From Cinnamomum chago (lineage: Eukaryota; Streptophyta; Magnoliopsida; Laurales; Lauraceae), in contig CP142456.1 of the NCBI GenBank assembly GCA_038049695.1, positions 65,933,922 to 65,997,921 of the forward strand: a stretch of DNA of 64,000 bases. The letters are read 5' to 3'. Shown here piece after piece: positions 32,560 through 43,500 of this stretch. Positions within the stretch are counted from its first letter, which is position 1, and every line of letters starts with the position of its first letter. The notes under the pieces were generated by a model. The model ran no database searches and was not told where the DNA came from. It saw nothing but the letters and a program-made list of their open reading frames with translations. The translations under genes and the position numbers were made by a program.

Positions 32560-34310
32560 CTTCATTCCTTAAGAGTTTTAATTGGATTAGAAACTTTTTC
32601 TTCTTAGGGTTAGCATGGGGACCACTGGGATTTTCTTAGAATCTAGCTCCAATTGAAGATCTGGACCTCACATCTCATGTGAACTCTGGACTCACAATTA
32701 ATTACAATATAACTCTACTAAATAAATATAATTGCACTACATGCTTATGAATAATTACAAGAAAACCTTAATCTTTCCAATTACTATAAGTAGGCCTCTC
32801 CATCAATTATATTCACGTATCTATTGGAATAAATATGTCCAACCAAATTAGATCCACATCTTATTTTCCTTGTCACTCGATTAATTATAGTAATCATCAG
32901 TACCATCCAATTAAATCTTAATTGAAATGGGCGTGCACTTACCAATGATAAAATCCATTAATTGACACAAATGAATATTTTTTTAGAGGATAGATTCCAT
33001 TTTGAGAATTATATGTTTCCAAGTCTCACTACCACGTACCTAAGATATTGAGGTGTTGACCTACCGTTGGCTTTACTCATTGGTAATTCAAAGTAAATGC
33101 ACAGTAGAAACTTGAGTCAATTAATCTCTCAGGATTAGGAGCCTATTGCTTGTGAATTATGAGAGTAGTTCTTAATCAAAGACAGATTTGCATAAGGTGC
33201 TACTCATGGTCCTTCAGTACCTCCAATGTATTAGCACAACAATCCAGAGTTTTGCACTTTGACGGTTGAGACAAACCACACTATCTCATAGTGACTTATG
33301 TGTTAGATTATATGGTCTCAATCCAGTAGATGATGTAATAAATTGATTTATTTCTTTATTTGTCAATACAATCATGTTTTCATTTCATGAGATGAATGAT
33401 GTTTTATTACTTACTTGCACATAACCAATAAGAATGACATGATGGTTCACGAGATGAACCGGAGTCCACAAGAATATTTGATGTAATACATGTATATGGA
33501 TGAGATCTACATACGGGAGACATATGTCACAAATTTAATATTTAAATAGCTTCACAACCAATGATGAGATTGGACATCTCATTTGACAAGGTTGCAGCAC
33601 TTTAATCACTATGAGATAGTGTTAATTGTCTCGATCATCAGAATGTAAGATTCTGGATCATGGTGTTGGTACATTATTGAAGGACCATGAGAAACACTAT
33701 CTATACTTTAAGGTCTGCTCTCATAATTCCCTAGTAATAGGTTATCAATCATGAGACATTAATGAACTCAAGTTTCTGCCTATTCATTTGCTTTGAGTCA
33801 CCAATGAGTGATGCCAACTGTAAGTCAACACCTCATGTACAAGGTAGTAGGACTGTGGGAACATTCAATTGTCAAAATGGAATCTATCCTCATTATCCCC
33901 TTCTGCAAATTAGTGGATTTATTATTGGTATGTACGCACCCATCTCAATTAAGAGTTAATTGGATAGGTACCAATGATCACTATAATTAATTGGGTCTCA
34001 AGGATAGCAAGATATGGATTCAATTTGGTGGATAGGTCCAATTGATCTATGAATATAGATGGAGGGGCTTACTTTTGATGATAGAGAAGTTTATGGTCTT
34101 GTTTGTTATTTATTCATAAGACTGGAGTTCAATTGCATTTATATAGCAAGTTATTTGCAATTAACTGTGGGCTCGGATTGCACATGAGATGTGGGGTTGG
34201 GATGTCCCAGTTGGAGCCAGCTTTTGATGGAATCCCTAATGGTCTCCACGCTAGTCCAATTATTCGATCATTACTAATTCTAGTTAAACTCTAAAAGGAA
34301 AGGAAATATA
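32560..34310. repeat. Diverged long inverted repeat, arms about 0.72 kb (LTR-like)
   Basis: The left arm (about 32560-33300) is inverted-complementary, with many differences, to the right arm (about 33600-34310). Paired landmarks are ctatctcatagtga with tcactatgagatag; tggtccttca with tgaaggacca; aaacttgag with ctcaagttt; cacatctcatgtg with cacatgagatgtg; and ggttagcatggggacc with ggtctccacgctag. Each arm leads outward to a TATA-like word (right: ctatatatatag near 34473; left, minus strand: (TA)n at 32468-32494). The arms look like two U3 regions of related LTRs facing away from each other. Confidence 0.65.
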
Positions 34311-36179
34311 AAGTTACTATTTTTATTAGAAGTGAGACTTCTAATAGTGGTAATAGTAAGTTATTAACTGTTATGGAAGTGGAAATTCTAATAATAATTA
34401 GAAAGAAGATAGTTACTAATTCTTATGGAAGTGAGGCTTCTAATAATTATTAGTAAGAGGATAGGCTTAGTGCTATATATATAGGGGTAGCAACCCCCCT
34501 TGACGTCCAACACATTGGAGTTCACGCCCAACTTAATGAGTGCAAGAGTTGCACGCCCCATATCATCTCTTCTTTATCTTCTAGTTTATCTTCCGATTTT
34601 TTTAGAGTTTCTAGTTGTTTTTTTTTTTTTGAAGATCCCACCATTCTTCTTGAGAAAATAGATATAAAATAGGTTATAGTGTGGAAAACAACAAGGTATT
34701 GGAGATCCTAATTCGTTACATGAAGAGTTCTTATTCAGGCTAATTATCTTCTTCTCCATTAGAACACTACTGAGTTCCAAAAGTATAATCTACTCCCTTA
34801 TTTGTTGTGAATTTATTTTGGTTACATGATGATGCTATTTACTATCTTAGAGATGGTGTTTACTAATCTTGATCATGAGTTTGAGGTTCTTGGATTCTGG
34901 ATGTAGTTTTTGGCCTTATGGGTACTTGATCCCTGCATTAAGGGGGTCAAAAGTTTTTGAAACTTATCTACGAGACCCACCCATTTCCAACATTATGTGC
35001 TACAACCTTGGACAGATGAAATACACAGTTTCATCATTTGTTGTGAAACTCCTTCAAATATAAGATTTATGATTTATGTCTCCCTTATGTGAATTTCATC
35101 CACGTATATGGGTTACATTCAATATATTTGTGGGCTTCGGTTCATCTCATGAACCATCATGTCATTTTGTATTAGTTATGTGCTATAATATAATAAAACA
35201 CCATTCATCACATGCATAAAGCATGAAATTATTAATCAAATAATTCTTAAAAAAAATAAATTCATTCACATCATCCACTGAATTGAAGACATACAATCTA
35301 TCAGTAAGTACAATAGGAGCCTAATAATCAAACAGTTCAGCATTTACTTATAAGAAATGGTGCTTCCATGTAAACATGATACTTCCTTTGAGATGCATAA
35401 TTTTTACTTTTATGTAAGATTTACATTTTACATATGTAAATGCTATTTACATATCACATGAGTAAAAGACAAATGACATCTAAATAATATAATTTAACCA
35501 ATCATTAAAATTAAGGCTCCTTATATAATGGTTAAGTTGATCTGGTTGAGATTATTTTTTCTCAAAATTATATTCACAACTAGACATTTTCGATCTTTTT
35601 CCCTTTTGGGTTAAAGGTAACTAGACCTTTTCGTTCACAATATTATATGAGGGGTGCTAGCTGGACCGAAATGGGGGACCGATCCATGGCCCGGTCCCCC
35701 ATCCGGACCACAGGATCCTGGAGACTTTGTGATATTATATATACACTTATCTACCATAAGAAATATTAAATAATAAATATATTGGAGAACATTTTAGAGC
35801 TTACTTTAGTGAATATATAACCCATTCGATCATTTCCCTTTGATGGGAGACTACTCAAGTATCTGGCTCATCTGAATGATATTCAAGTATCTGGCTCATC
35901 TGAATGATATACATTACTGTTGGGTTGGATGGTGCATATGACAATGATTAGATATGTGATTCAATCATTGCAACTGCACAGTTTCAACTTTCAATCCAAA
36001 TTGGATATGCCTTCGATCACCAGAAGAAGGAATTTATTCTCACCACACTTGCCCTATCCCGAATTAAAGATAAAGCATCTCTCTCTATAAAATATAAAAT
36101 TAAACTATAATTTTATATTGTTTCCAGGGTTCTATCTAGGTTGGATAAGATCCATGGGCTCTAGGTCCATATATTTGTC
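34311..36179. other. Intergenic DNA with a further copy of the inverted-repeat family
   Basis: 35050-35300 is inverted-complementary to 33310-33530, the segment missing from the right arm of the repeat above (ggttcatctcatgaaccatcatgtcatt pairs with aatgacatgatggttcacgagatgaacc). A perfect hairpin atgggggacc/ggtcccccat lies at 35671-35702. A 29-bp tandem duplication (caagtatctggctcatctga) lies at about 35855-35910. No gene is seen. Confidence 0.5.
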
Positions 36180-36189
36180 ATCACTAGTC

Positions 36190-37673
36190 TAGGGATGGCA
36201 ATTTTGCCCCGCCCCGCCCCGCCCCGGCTTGCCCGCCCCGCCCCGCACGGGTTTTCCCCGCCCCGATCCTTAAGTGGGGCGGGGATGGGGAATAAAACCA
36301 TGCCCCGAAGGCGGGGCGGGGCGGGGATGGGTTTGCCCTTTTCCCCGCCCCGCCCCGCCCCGTGCCCCGCCCCGTTGCCCCGCCCCATGCCCCGCCCCAT
36401 TGATTAATAATCCTCTTAAATATATATTTTAGATTTTTTTTATAATAAATAAACATATTTATATGTAAATGTATGGATTGATTTTATGTTGTTATTAAGG
36501 GTTAAGTAGATTGATTGAAGACTTTTTTTAAAGTTAAACATATAATTAATTGAACCCTATACATTATAAAAGCATATAATATGATCACATTCCTTCTAAT
36601 TCAAATTTAATGAAATTAAAGTTGTTAAAAAATCTATCTAAGCTTATTTGACTTTAATCATATATAATGTTAAATTGTGACATGATAAATCATATTAAAT
36701 AAAACGAATATAATAGAATGATAGATCATGCTTTAAGCTTATTATAATATAGATGATTAGAGATAGCAAGGTAAATTATAATCGGTATGATTCTAATCAT
36801 ACTAATAACAATATAAATTATACTAATTTGATATAATATTACAAAATATATCATGCTATACGCTTATAATAACTTATATGATTAGAAATGGCAAGGTAAA
36901 TTATAGTTAGTAACTTAATATGATTCTAATTATACTAACAACACTATAAATTATACTAATTTTAATTATATGTAATCAACCTTAGTATGATTAGAATCAT
37001 TGTACTAATGATTTAACATTGCAAGTTAAGTGTCACATAAATAAGTAATTATTTACCTAAGCTAATATGATCCACATGCTTGGAAAGTTAAAGCGGCTGA
37101 GGTTGTTTGACACTACAATAACCATATCCACATATTGATAGGTCATTTCTCTTATCTTTGTTTTGAGGGTTTTTTTTTTTTTTTTTTTTGAGTGATTTGC
37201 AACTTGCAAATAAATTGCAAACCCACGATTACCTCTTTATTAGTGAGTGGAGTTCAACACCAGAAATGAAGTGAAACCATGTATTGATGGAGATCATGAT
37301 ATTTTAGAAAGAGATTGTCTTTTTTATAAAGAATGTCTCAAAGCATATATGATATTTTCAAGTGTATAAATATGTATGTGTGTATATATATGTATATGTG
37401 TGTAACAATCTTGAATATATGAATATATTTTAAATAAGGTAAAGCATTACAAGAAATGAAGTTTGGTCTAGTGGTAAGACAAATTTCTAGTTACCTTCCC
37501 ACCCAAGTTCGAATCCCATCTCTTGCATATTTAAAATTTTTATAGTGGCGGGGCGGGGCGGGGACGGGGCACAAAATTGTGCCCCGAAGGCGGGGCGGGG
37601 CGGGGTAAAAAAGGGGCGGGGCGGGGACGGGGCACCCCAATTCCGTCCCCGCCCCGCCCCGTTGCCATCCCTA
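36190..37673. mobile_element. Non-autonomous hAT-like element, 1.48 kb, GC-rich ends
   Basis: Starts tagggatggcaa and ends ttgccatcccta, perfect 12-bp inverted ends. It is flanked by identical atcactagtc at 36180-36189 and 37674-37683. Subterminal regions (36205-36400 and 37545-37660) are arrays of ccccg and ggggc in inverted orientation. The interior is AT-rich with no transposase frame. TAGGG-type ends with GC-rich subterminal repeats fit hAT, although hAT duplications are normally 8 bp and here 10 bp match. Confidence 0.8.
37455..37530 (+). repeat. tRNA-like SINE head within the hAT-like element
   Basis: An A-box-like tggtctagtgg (37464-37474) and a B box gttcgaatcc (37507-37516) are spaced as in tRNA genes. 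The sequence cannot fold as a full tRNA and lacks a matching acceptor stem, so it is read as a SINE promoter fragment, not a tRNA gene. Confidence 0.45.
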
Positions 37674-37699
37674 ATCACTAGTCACTGATGATCCTTTGG

Positions 37700-38248
37700 G
37701 TTGTGAATTGAAGTGTTCCGGGTCGGTATGATACCGGACCAGATTCAATTCTAAATAACGGTTTTGGTTTCGTATCCGGTTTTGACTCGGAATCGGTTTT
37801 GTTGGTTTCAGACCCGTTTCTGATAGAAAAATTTGGATTTGGTTGTGGATTTGGGTCTACATAGAGGTCTTGATATAGTTCCAAAACTGATTCTAACTTA
37901 TTTTTATTATTTTTTTATTTTTTTTTCTTAAAATAAGTATATCATTCAACTTATAACAGTGTTTCAAGTTTACCACCTTGAGTATTATACGTAAATATCT
38001 CTAAAAAAAAGTCTCTTTTGAAGTACAATATGCAAAAGCAAATACTCATATACCAGGTCCCGGATCCACGGGTCGGAACTTATATAGACTCAGAATCGGA
38101 CCCGTTTATCAATCGAAACCTAAATTGGGGTTTCATTTCGAATTTGGACCCATTTATGAATCGAACTCTAAAATTGGTTTCAGATCCGATTTTTCTCGGA
38201 TCGAAACTTTTGAATAGTCGGAGAATCGGATACTCGTTTGCAACCCTA
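37700..38248 (+). mobile_element. MITE relic, same family as 57227-57710
   Basis: It aligns along its length with the 484-bp MITE near 57.2 kb: ggttttgttggtttcagaccc, ctgatagaaaaat, atatcattcaacttataacagtg, ccacgggtc, and the end gtttgcaaccct. The 3' end is preserved at 38248. The 5' inverted repeat is not recognisable. It ends about 260 bp upstream of the TATA box of the host gene. Confidence 0.7.
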
Positions 38249-38487
38249 ATAATCCCAATTCCAATTCAACCCACTAACCCAAACAAACCCAGTCAACCGG
38301 AACCCACATACTCAAACAAATCCGCTTAATTGCACTAGGACATCAACACCACCTAAACCCAACTTGATAATCAATGGCTTAATTTCTGGGCTGAATTCAC
38401 GTTGACATTTTCAAACTAATTAATTTAGAATTGTGCTTATGCATATTACCTCAGAACACACGGAACATATCATAGACCGTAAATCCC

Positions 38488-38513
38488 AAACCCTAAATCC
38501 ATAACCCTATAAA
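38488..38513 (+). promoter_or_regulatory. Candidate promoter: telo-box and TATA box
   Basis: aaaccctaa (38488-38496) is a plant telo-box and tataaa lies at 38508-38513. Downstream is a C/T-rich leader with a poly-T run (38547-38567), typical of plant 5'UTRs. The nearest downstream gene is the one starting at 40527. Telo-boxes are common in promoters of growth-related and translation-related genes. Confidence 0.5.
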
Positions 38514-38515
38514 CC

Positions 38516-40526
38516 CAAAAAGCAATTCTCTCTGTGTCTTTCCCCTTTTTTTTTTTTTTTTTTTTTCTCCTCCCTCTCTGCTACGTGTCCTTTATTTTCT
38601 TCGTTCTTTTTTCTTTTTGTGTGTGAGGCTCTCACCAATACAGCTGCTGAGAGCCTAAGAAAGAAGAAATTCAGCACTATCTTTATATTCTGTGATTTCC
38701 ATGCCTTTCTCTTCCCTTGGATTTCACTTTCCCCTGTTTTACAATCACCCCTTTTTCATTCCCGCCGTTTGGTTGGTTGTGGGATTATACGTCGCTTAGT
38801 CTGTAAGTGGAAAAACTCAATTTTGACGAAATTTCTTGCCTACTTGTTTGTCTTTAAGGATTGTAGCTGTCTTGTATTCTTCTGGGTTTTGCTTTGTTTT
38901 AGTGTTTCTGAAGTGGGTTTTCTTTGTATGATCGATTTGATTGTGTTTGACTGCTTGTATTGGTTTCTACTTTGATGGGGATTGGTATTTTGTTGGGGGT
39001 TTAGGGGATGGGTTCTTTGTTTGTGTTTGAAACAGTTGGAGAGTTGGAATTGTATCTGTTGTTTATAATCAATCGCCCCTCGACTGATTATACTGCAATA
39101 ACTGCATGTGATTATATGTCCTTCGTTTATGGAAAGAGATAAAATCTAGAACCCATAAAATAAATAAATCAATTACCCCCAAAAGCATGTATGGGTCTTG
39201 ATGATTGATAAAAAGGGAAAAGCATGATTATGTCAATGTAATTTATCTTGTTGAGAACTTAATTTTTTCCTAAAAAGCATGGGCTCTCATATCGCTGCTG
39301 CTCTTTTCTCAAAATTATCTTTCCTATGAAGGAACCTTTTTTTTTTTTTAACCTTTTGTAATTGAATTCTTCATTCTGTGGTGATGAGAAGATCGATGAA
39401 TGAACTTTTGTACATTGTTATATATACGTTTCAAAACCTATATCGGTATTTTGTTTTGTTAAAACTGTAATCAAGTGAAGTTCTACATTGGAAGTTTTGT
39501 TCAGTTACACCTTGTGCACGCGCACATTGATTTCTTTCTTCTGAAGGTAATTCTTACTGCTTGCGTGAGAGGTAACAGTTTTATCACCATGTGGGACACA
39601 CTATCATCAATCCAACCTCCTCACACTCACTATCCCTTTGAATTGACACTCACCCTAATTTGAAATTAATCTGAATTGTACTCACCCTTGGACACATGTA
39701 TGTGTCTCATTAAGTCTTCTATTGATTAGTATTTTATATATATATATATATATATTTGTATATATATTTGAATCTACTATTTTATATGTAGGTAGTTATC
39801 TTGATTTTATACGTGAGAGTGTGTCTTCTTGAAATACGAAGTAACCAGGGACAAGCAGTTGAACTGAGCTATCACTGGATTGGAAAAATTAAATTCCATT
39901 TGGATTGTAGGTGTTTAAAATTCTTCCATTTTGGATGATGACAGATCAATTTAGGCTGTTTCGAATGAATTGTTTGGATGATTTGTTCCAGTGGTAGATT
40001 TTGTAAGCCCTCGTGTGATGGTTTTAACCATCCATTCTAGGTCAAATTTTAAATTAAATAAATTCCGTTGTGGCCCTTCTCCATCCGATCCCTCTGTCAA
40101 AGTGGGTGGCCCCAAGTGTGCTTCTCAAAGTGGCTTTAGTTATTGCACTGATTTTGGCTTTTATTATAGCATTCTTTAAAGTGCAAATGAACGCACATAT
40201 TTCCTTTCTGTACGGTAATAACTGTTCATAGCCTTCGCCGAAGTTTTAATTGTGCTACTAGATGATGAGCTGCTGAAAACTGTACCTGTTGAACTGCTGT
40301 GCCCTCTCAAGGGGATTGAAATGCTTTGCTAAATAAAGTTGTGTTTCTTAGTATGGGTGTATCCGTTCTATTTTCTTGTAGGCAAGTAGATACTAGATAG
40401 TTGCATTGGAGTTCTAATGGAACTGTCATCTGATGCTCAAAAATAGAAACTGCCTTCTTGGAATAAGAGCCACAGATAAGTAAAAGAAAGAAGACTCGTG
40501 TCAGAGTAGCTTACTTGTGTTCGAAC
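38516..40526 (+). other. Probable 5'UTR with a 1.58-kb leader intron
   Basis: A candidate donor, tct|gtaagt at 38802/38803, and a candidate acceptor, ttcttgtag at 40381, would join a leader exon (about 38540-38802) to a second one (40382-40526) just before the ATG. Between them are a poly-T tract near 39340 and a (TA)n run at 39735-39756 and no gene. Exon borders are predicted from consensus only. Confidence 0.4.
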
Positions 40527-43500
40527 ATGGATATGAAATCTAAAGGAATAGCTTGGGTTGGTAACATATATCAAAAGCTTGAAGCTATGTGTGAGGAGGT
40601 TGATAGTTTTATGAGTCAGGTATGGATCTCTCTACTTTAATGTCTTTAGAAAGTTATTGAATTCTACCTTCCTTAATTGATTGTTCACGGGATTATATCT
40701 GTTGTGAGATTTAGTGATGGCTGTATAGCATTTAGAATAGTTTTTTCAATGTAGCTAATCCAAAGTTGTGGTCGTAGTTCAAAACATATGGTGCCCATAG
40801 TTGTTGAGCCAAAACATCGCTCTAATGGGCTTGCTCTGAATGGACATTGTACAAAAGTCACACAGATTGGAATGTCCAAGCCATCCCTTTGGATTTTTTA
40901 TTTATGGCTCGTTGCTGTATTTAATTCTAAATTTTACTTCTTGAGCATGTTTTGGCATTTTCCATTTTTAGGATAAGGAGAATGTTTTCAATGTATTTCT
41001 CAGTTTCCCACACTTTTTTGCTGTAATTGCCTCCCAAAGGTTTAGGCAGTGTTGATTCTCTGATGAAAAGCCACTGTTAATTGTCTCATTGGGATCCATT
41101 TAAAAAAGTCCCCTAGGCGACAGGCTTGGTTCTTTAGATTGCCTATCATAATAAAGTATAGTTAGTAGTGATTTTTATCTGTCAGAAATATTTTTTGGAG
41201 GTTCAGAATGCCCATTTACATAACCATTTGATCGGTTCTAACAAAAATAGGGCAAATTAACTTTTCTGATATAGATAGTTTGTTGTATCATGTTAAAAAA
41301 TGAATTAAGTGATGTTTGTGATGGGGAATCAGAGAGGATGAAATGAAGCTAATGCCACGATAGATAGAATGAAATAAAGAGAGAGACTCAACCAATGCTA
41401 TCACCTCATGGGAGCTTGATACCTTAAATAACACAGAACTCCTAGCCTCCAAATCCCCATTTTAGTAGGTGAATTGTGAAAAGATTAGAGGTGGTAAGCA
41501 ACGTGTGGTTGTTAGTGGTCAATGATGATAGCGGTATAGGATGCATGACATTTGAGTGACGCTAGGATATTGGGTTTGTTGATGATAGAAGAGAAGGTTG
41601 TGGGATATTGTTGTAGAATGAGATCTGTTGTTATCTCATGGGTCTCCATTCTCCCGGAGTGTCAAGGCTTTCCTTTTGACCTGTTTTGGATGAGCTGGAG
41701 GGAAGTGGGTTTTTTCTAAGTGCATCACTTGTTATATTGATTTTTCCCTTTTTTGTGCTTCCCCGGGGGTTTTTGTGTTCCAGGCTTCTTTTTGCATGCT
41801 TATCATTATATTTCTCTTGTATTGCTAAGCTTTTAATTAGTTCAAAGTTAGCAAAGAGATGGGCTTTAGGCAAAAATACAAAGCCTCAAAGTTTCCTTAG
41901 CTAACCATTCCTACAAAATTCAAATCAATGAGAATTTTTGGAAACCCATCGTCTTTGCTTTCAAAGAGGGCCCTCATATTGGTAGAATATAAGAGGCCAA
42001 GGGATAGGATAGCTGCTGCTTTGGAATACGCAATCACAAGGTATTCCTAATCATATCCCATCACATAATATTGGCAATCTAACTCTTTATTCTATCACTA
42101 GGAAAATCCCATGGTGACTGCTTGAATAGTTATATAATTACGAGGGCTGCATCCACACTCATTTGTCTTCTTCATGGAGATTTGAGGACAGAGACCAACC
42201 AAGGTCTTTATATTAATTTTCCTTTATTTTTTCATTTCTCTATTAATCGATTGAACTAACATGAGAAATTGTTGAAATTGAGATGCAAAGAGAGGGTCTC
42301 AAAGAGGAGTTTTTCCCCCTTATAATTTCTTTGAGATTAAGATGCAGAGAAACAGCTTTGATACAGACAATTTCTTGATTTGGTTTATTTTTTTAAAAAT
42401 AAGAAAAAAAGGATGATGTTTTCTTTAATTTTATCTGCTTGATATCCTCTGAGATTGAACATGCAGAGAAAGAAGAGGAGAGTGGGGAGGGAGGGAGGGA
42501 GGGCGGGGCTTGAATCCAGTTCATCTTTGTTGACATCTAGGAGAATGAATGGGATAAAGAGAGTTGTAGGGAAAGAATATAATTGACTAAGAAATGGGTG
42601 CAACTATGCAGCTATATTTATTACATTTTAATGTGCCCTGTGTGTGTTATCATGCACGAACTGCCTGATGTCTACTACGGTGGCCATACAAATGCTTACA
42701 TTTGATGTATCTTCAGTAGGCGGCACGGCCCAGCATGCTGGTTGGCTTGGCACATTGACCGGCATGGCACGGCCCAGCCCGCTGGTTGTCCTGGGCTGTG
42801 GTGGGCCAGGGTGCCTTGGACCGTAGCACGGCATGACACGGCCTGGCAGACACCCCCTCCCCCTTCATACTTGAAATTTATGTTAATAACCAATAACACC
42901 AAGAGCTTGAGTTGTTAGTGAACGACACAACAATGTATATGAATGCCTCCCTCGGATGGGAAGTCGTTCGAATTTGAAACCCAATAGAAGGAACGGAACA
43001 TACCAGATAGATAGATGGAGGTAACATGCTTCCTAGGGGTTTCGAACTTGTGACATCTGGCTCTGATACCATGTTAATAACCAGGGGTTTCGAACTCGTG
43101 ACATCTGACTCTGATACCATGTTAATAACCAGCAGCACTAAAAGCTCTGGCTGTCAGTGAAAGGCATAACAATTTATATCAACACTTTTCATTCGAATTC
43201 GAAACCCAACATACCTGATAGATAGATGGAGGTAATATGCCTCCCAGGGATTTCGAACTCGTGACATCTAGCTCTTATACTATATTAATAACCAATAACA
43301 CCAAGAGCTCGAGCTGTTAGTGAAAGGCATAACAATTTATATCAACACTTTCCATTCGAATTTGAAACCCACTAGACAGATATTCCAGACAGACAGATGG
43401 AGCTAACATGTCTCCCAGCCCCAGGAGTTTCAAATTCGTGACCTCTAGCTCTGATACCATGTTAATAACTAATAACACTAAGAGCTCGAGCTGTTAGTGA

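Noticed and set aside
37464-37516. tRNA gene
   Set aside because: A and B boxes are present but no acceptor or anticodon stems pair; more like a SINE fragment.
38481-38515. ccctaaa repeats as an interstitial telomere
   Set aside because: Only scattered single motifs; better explained as a promoter telo-box.
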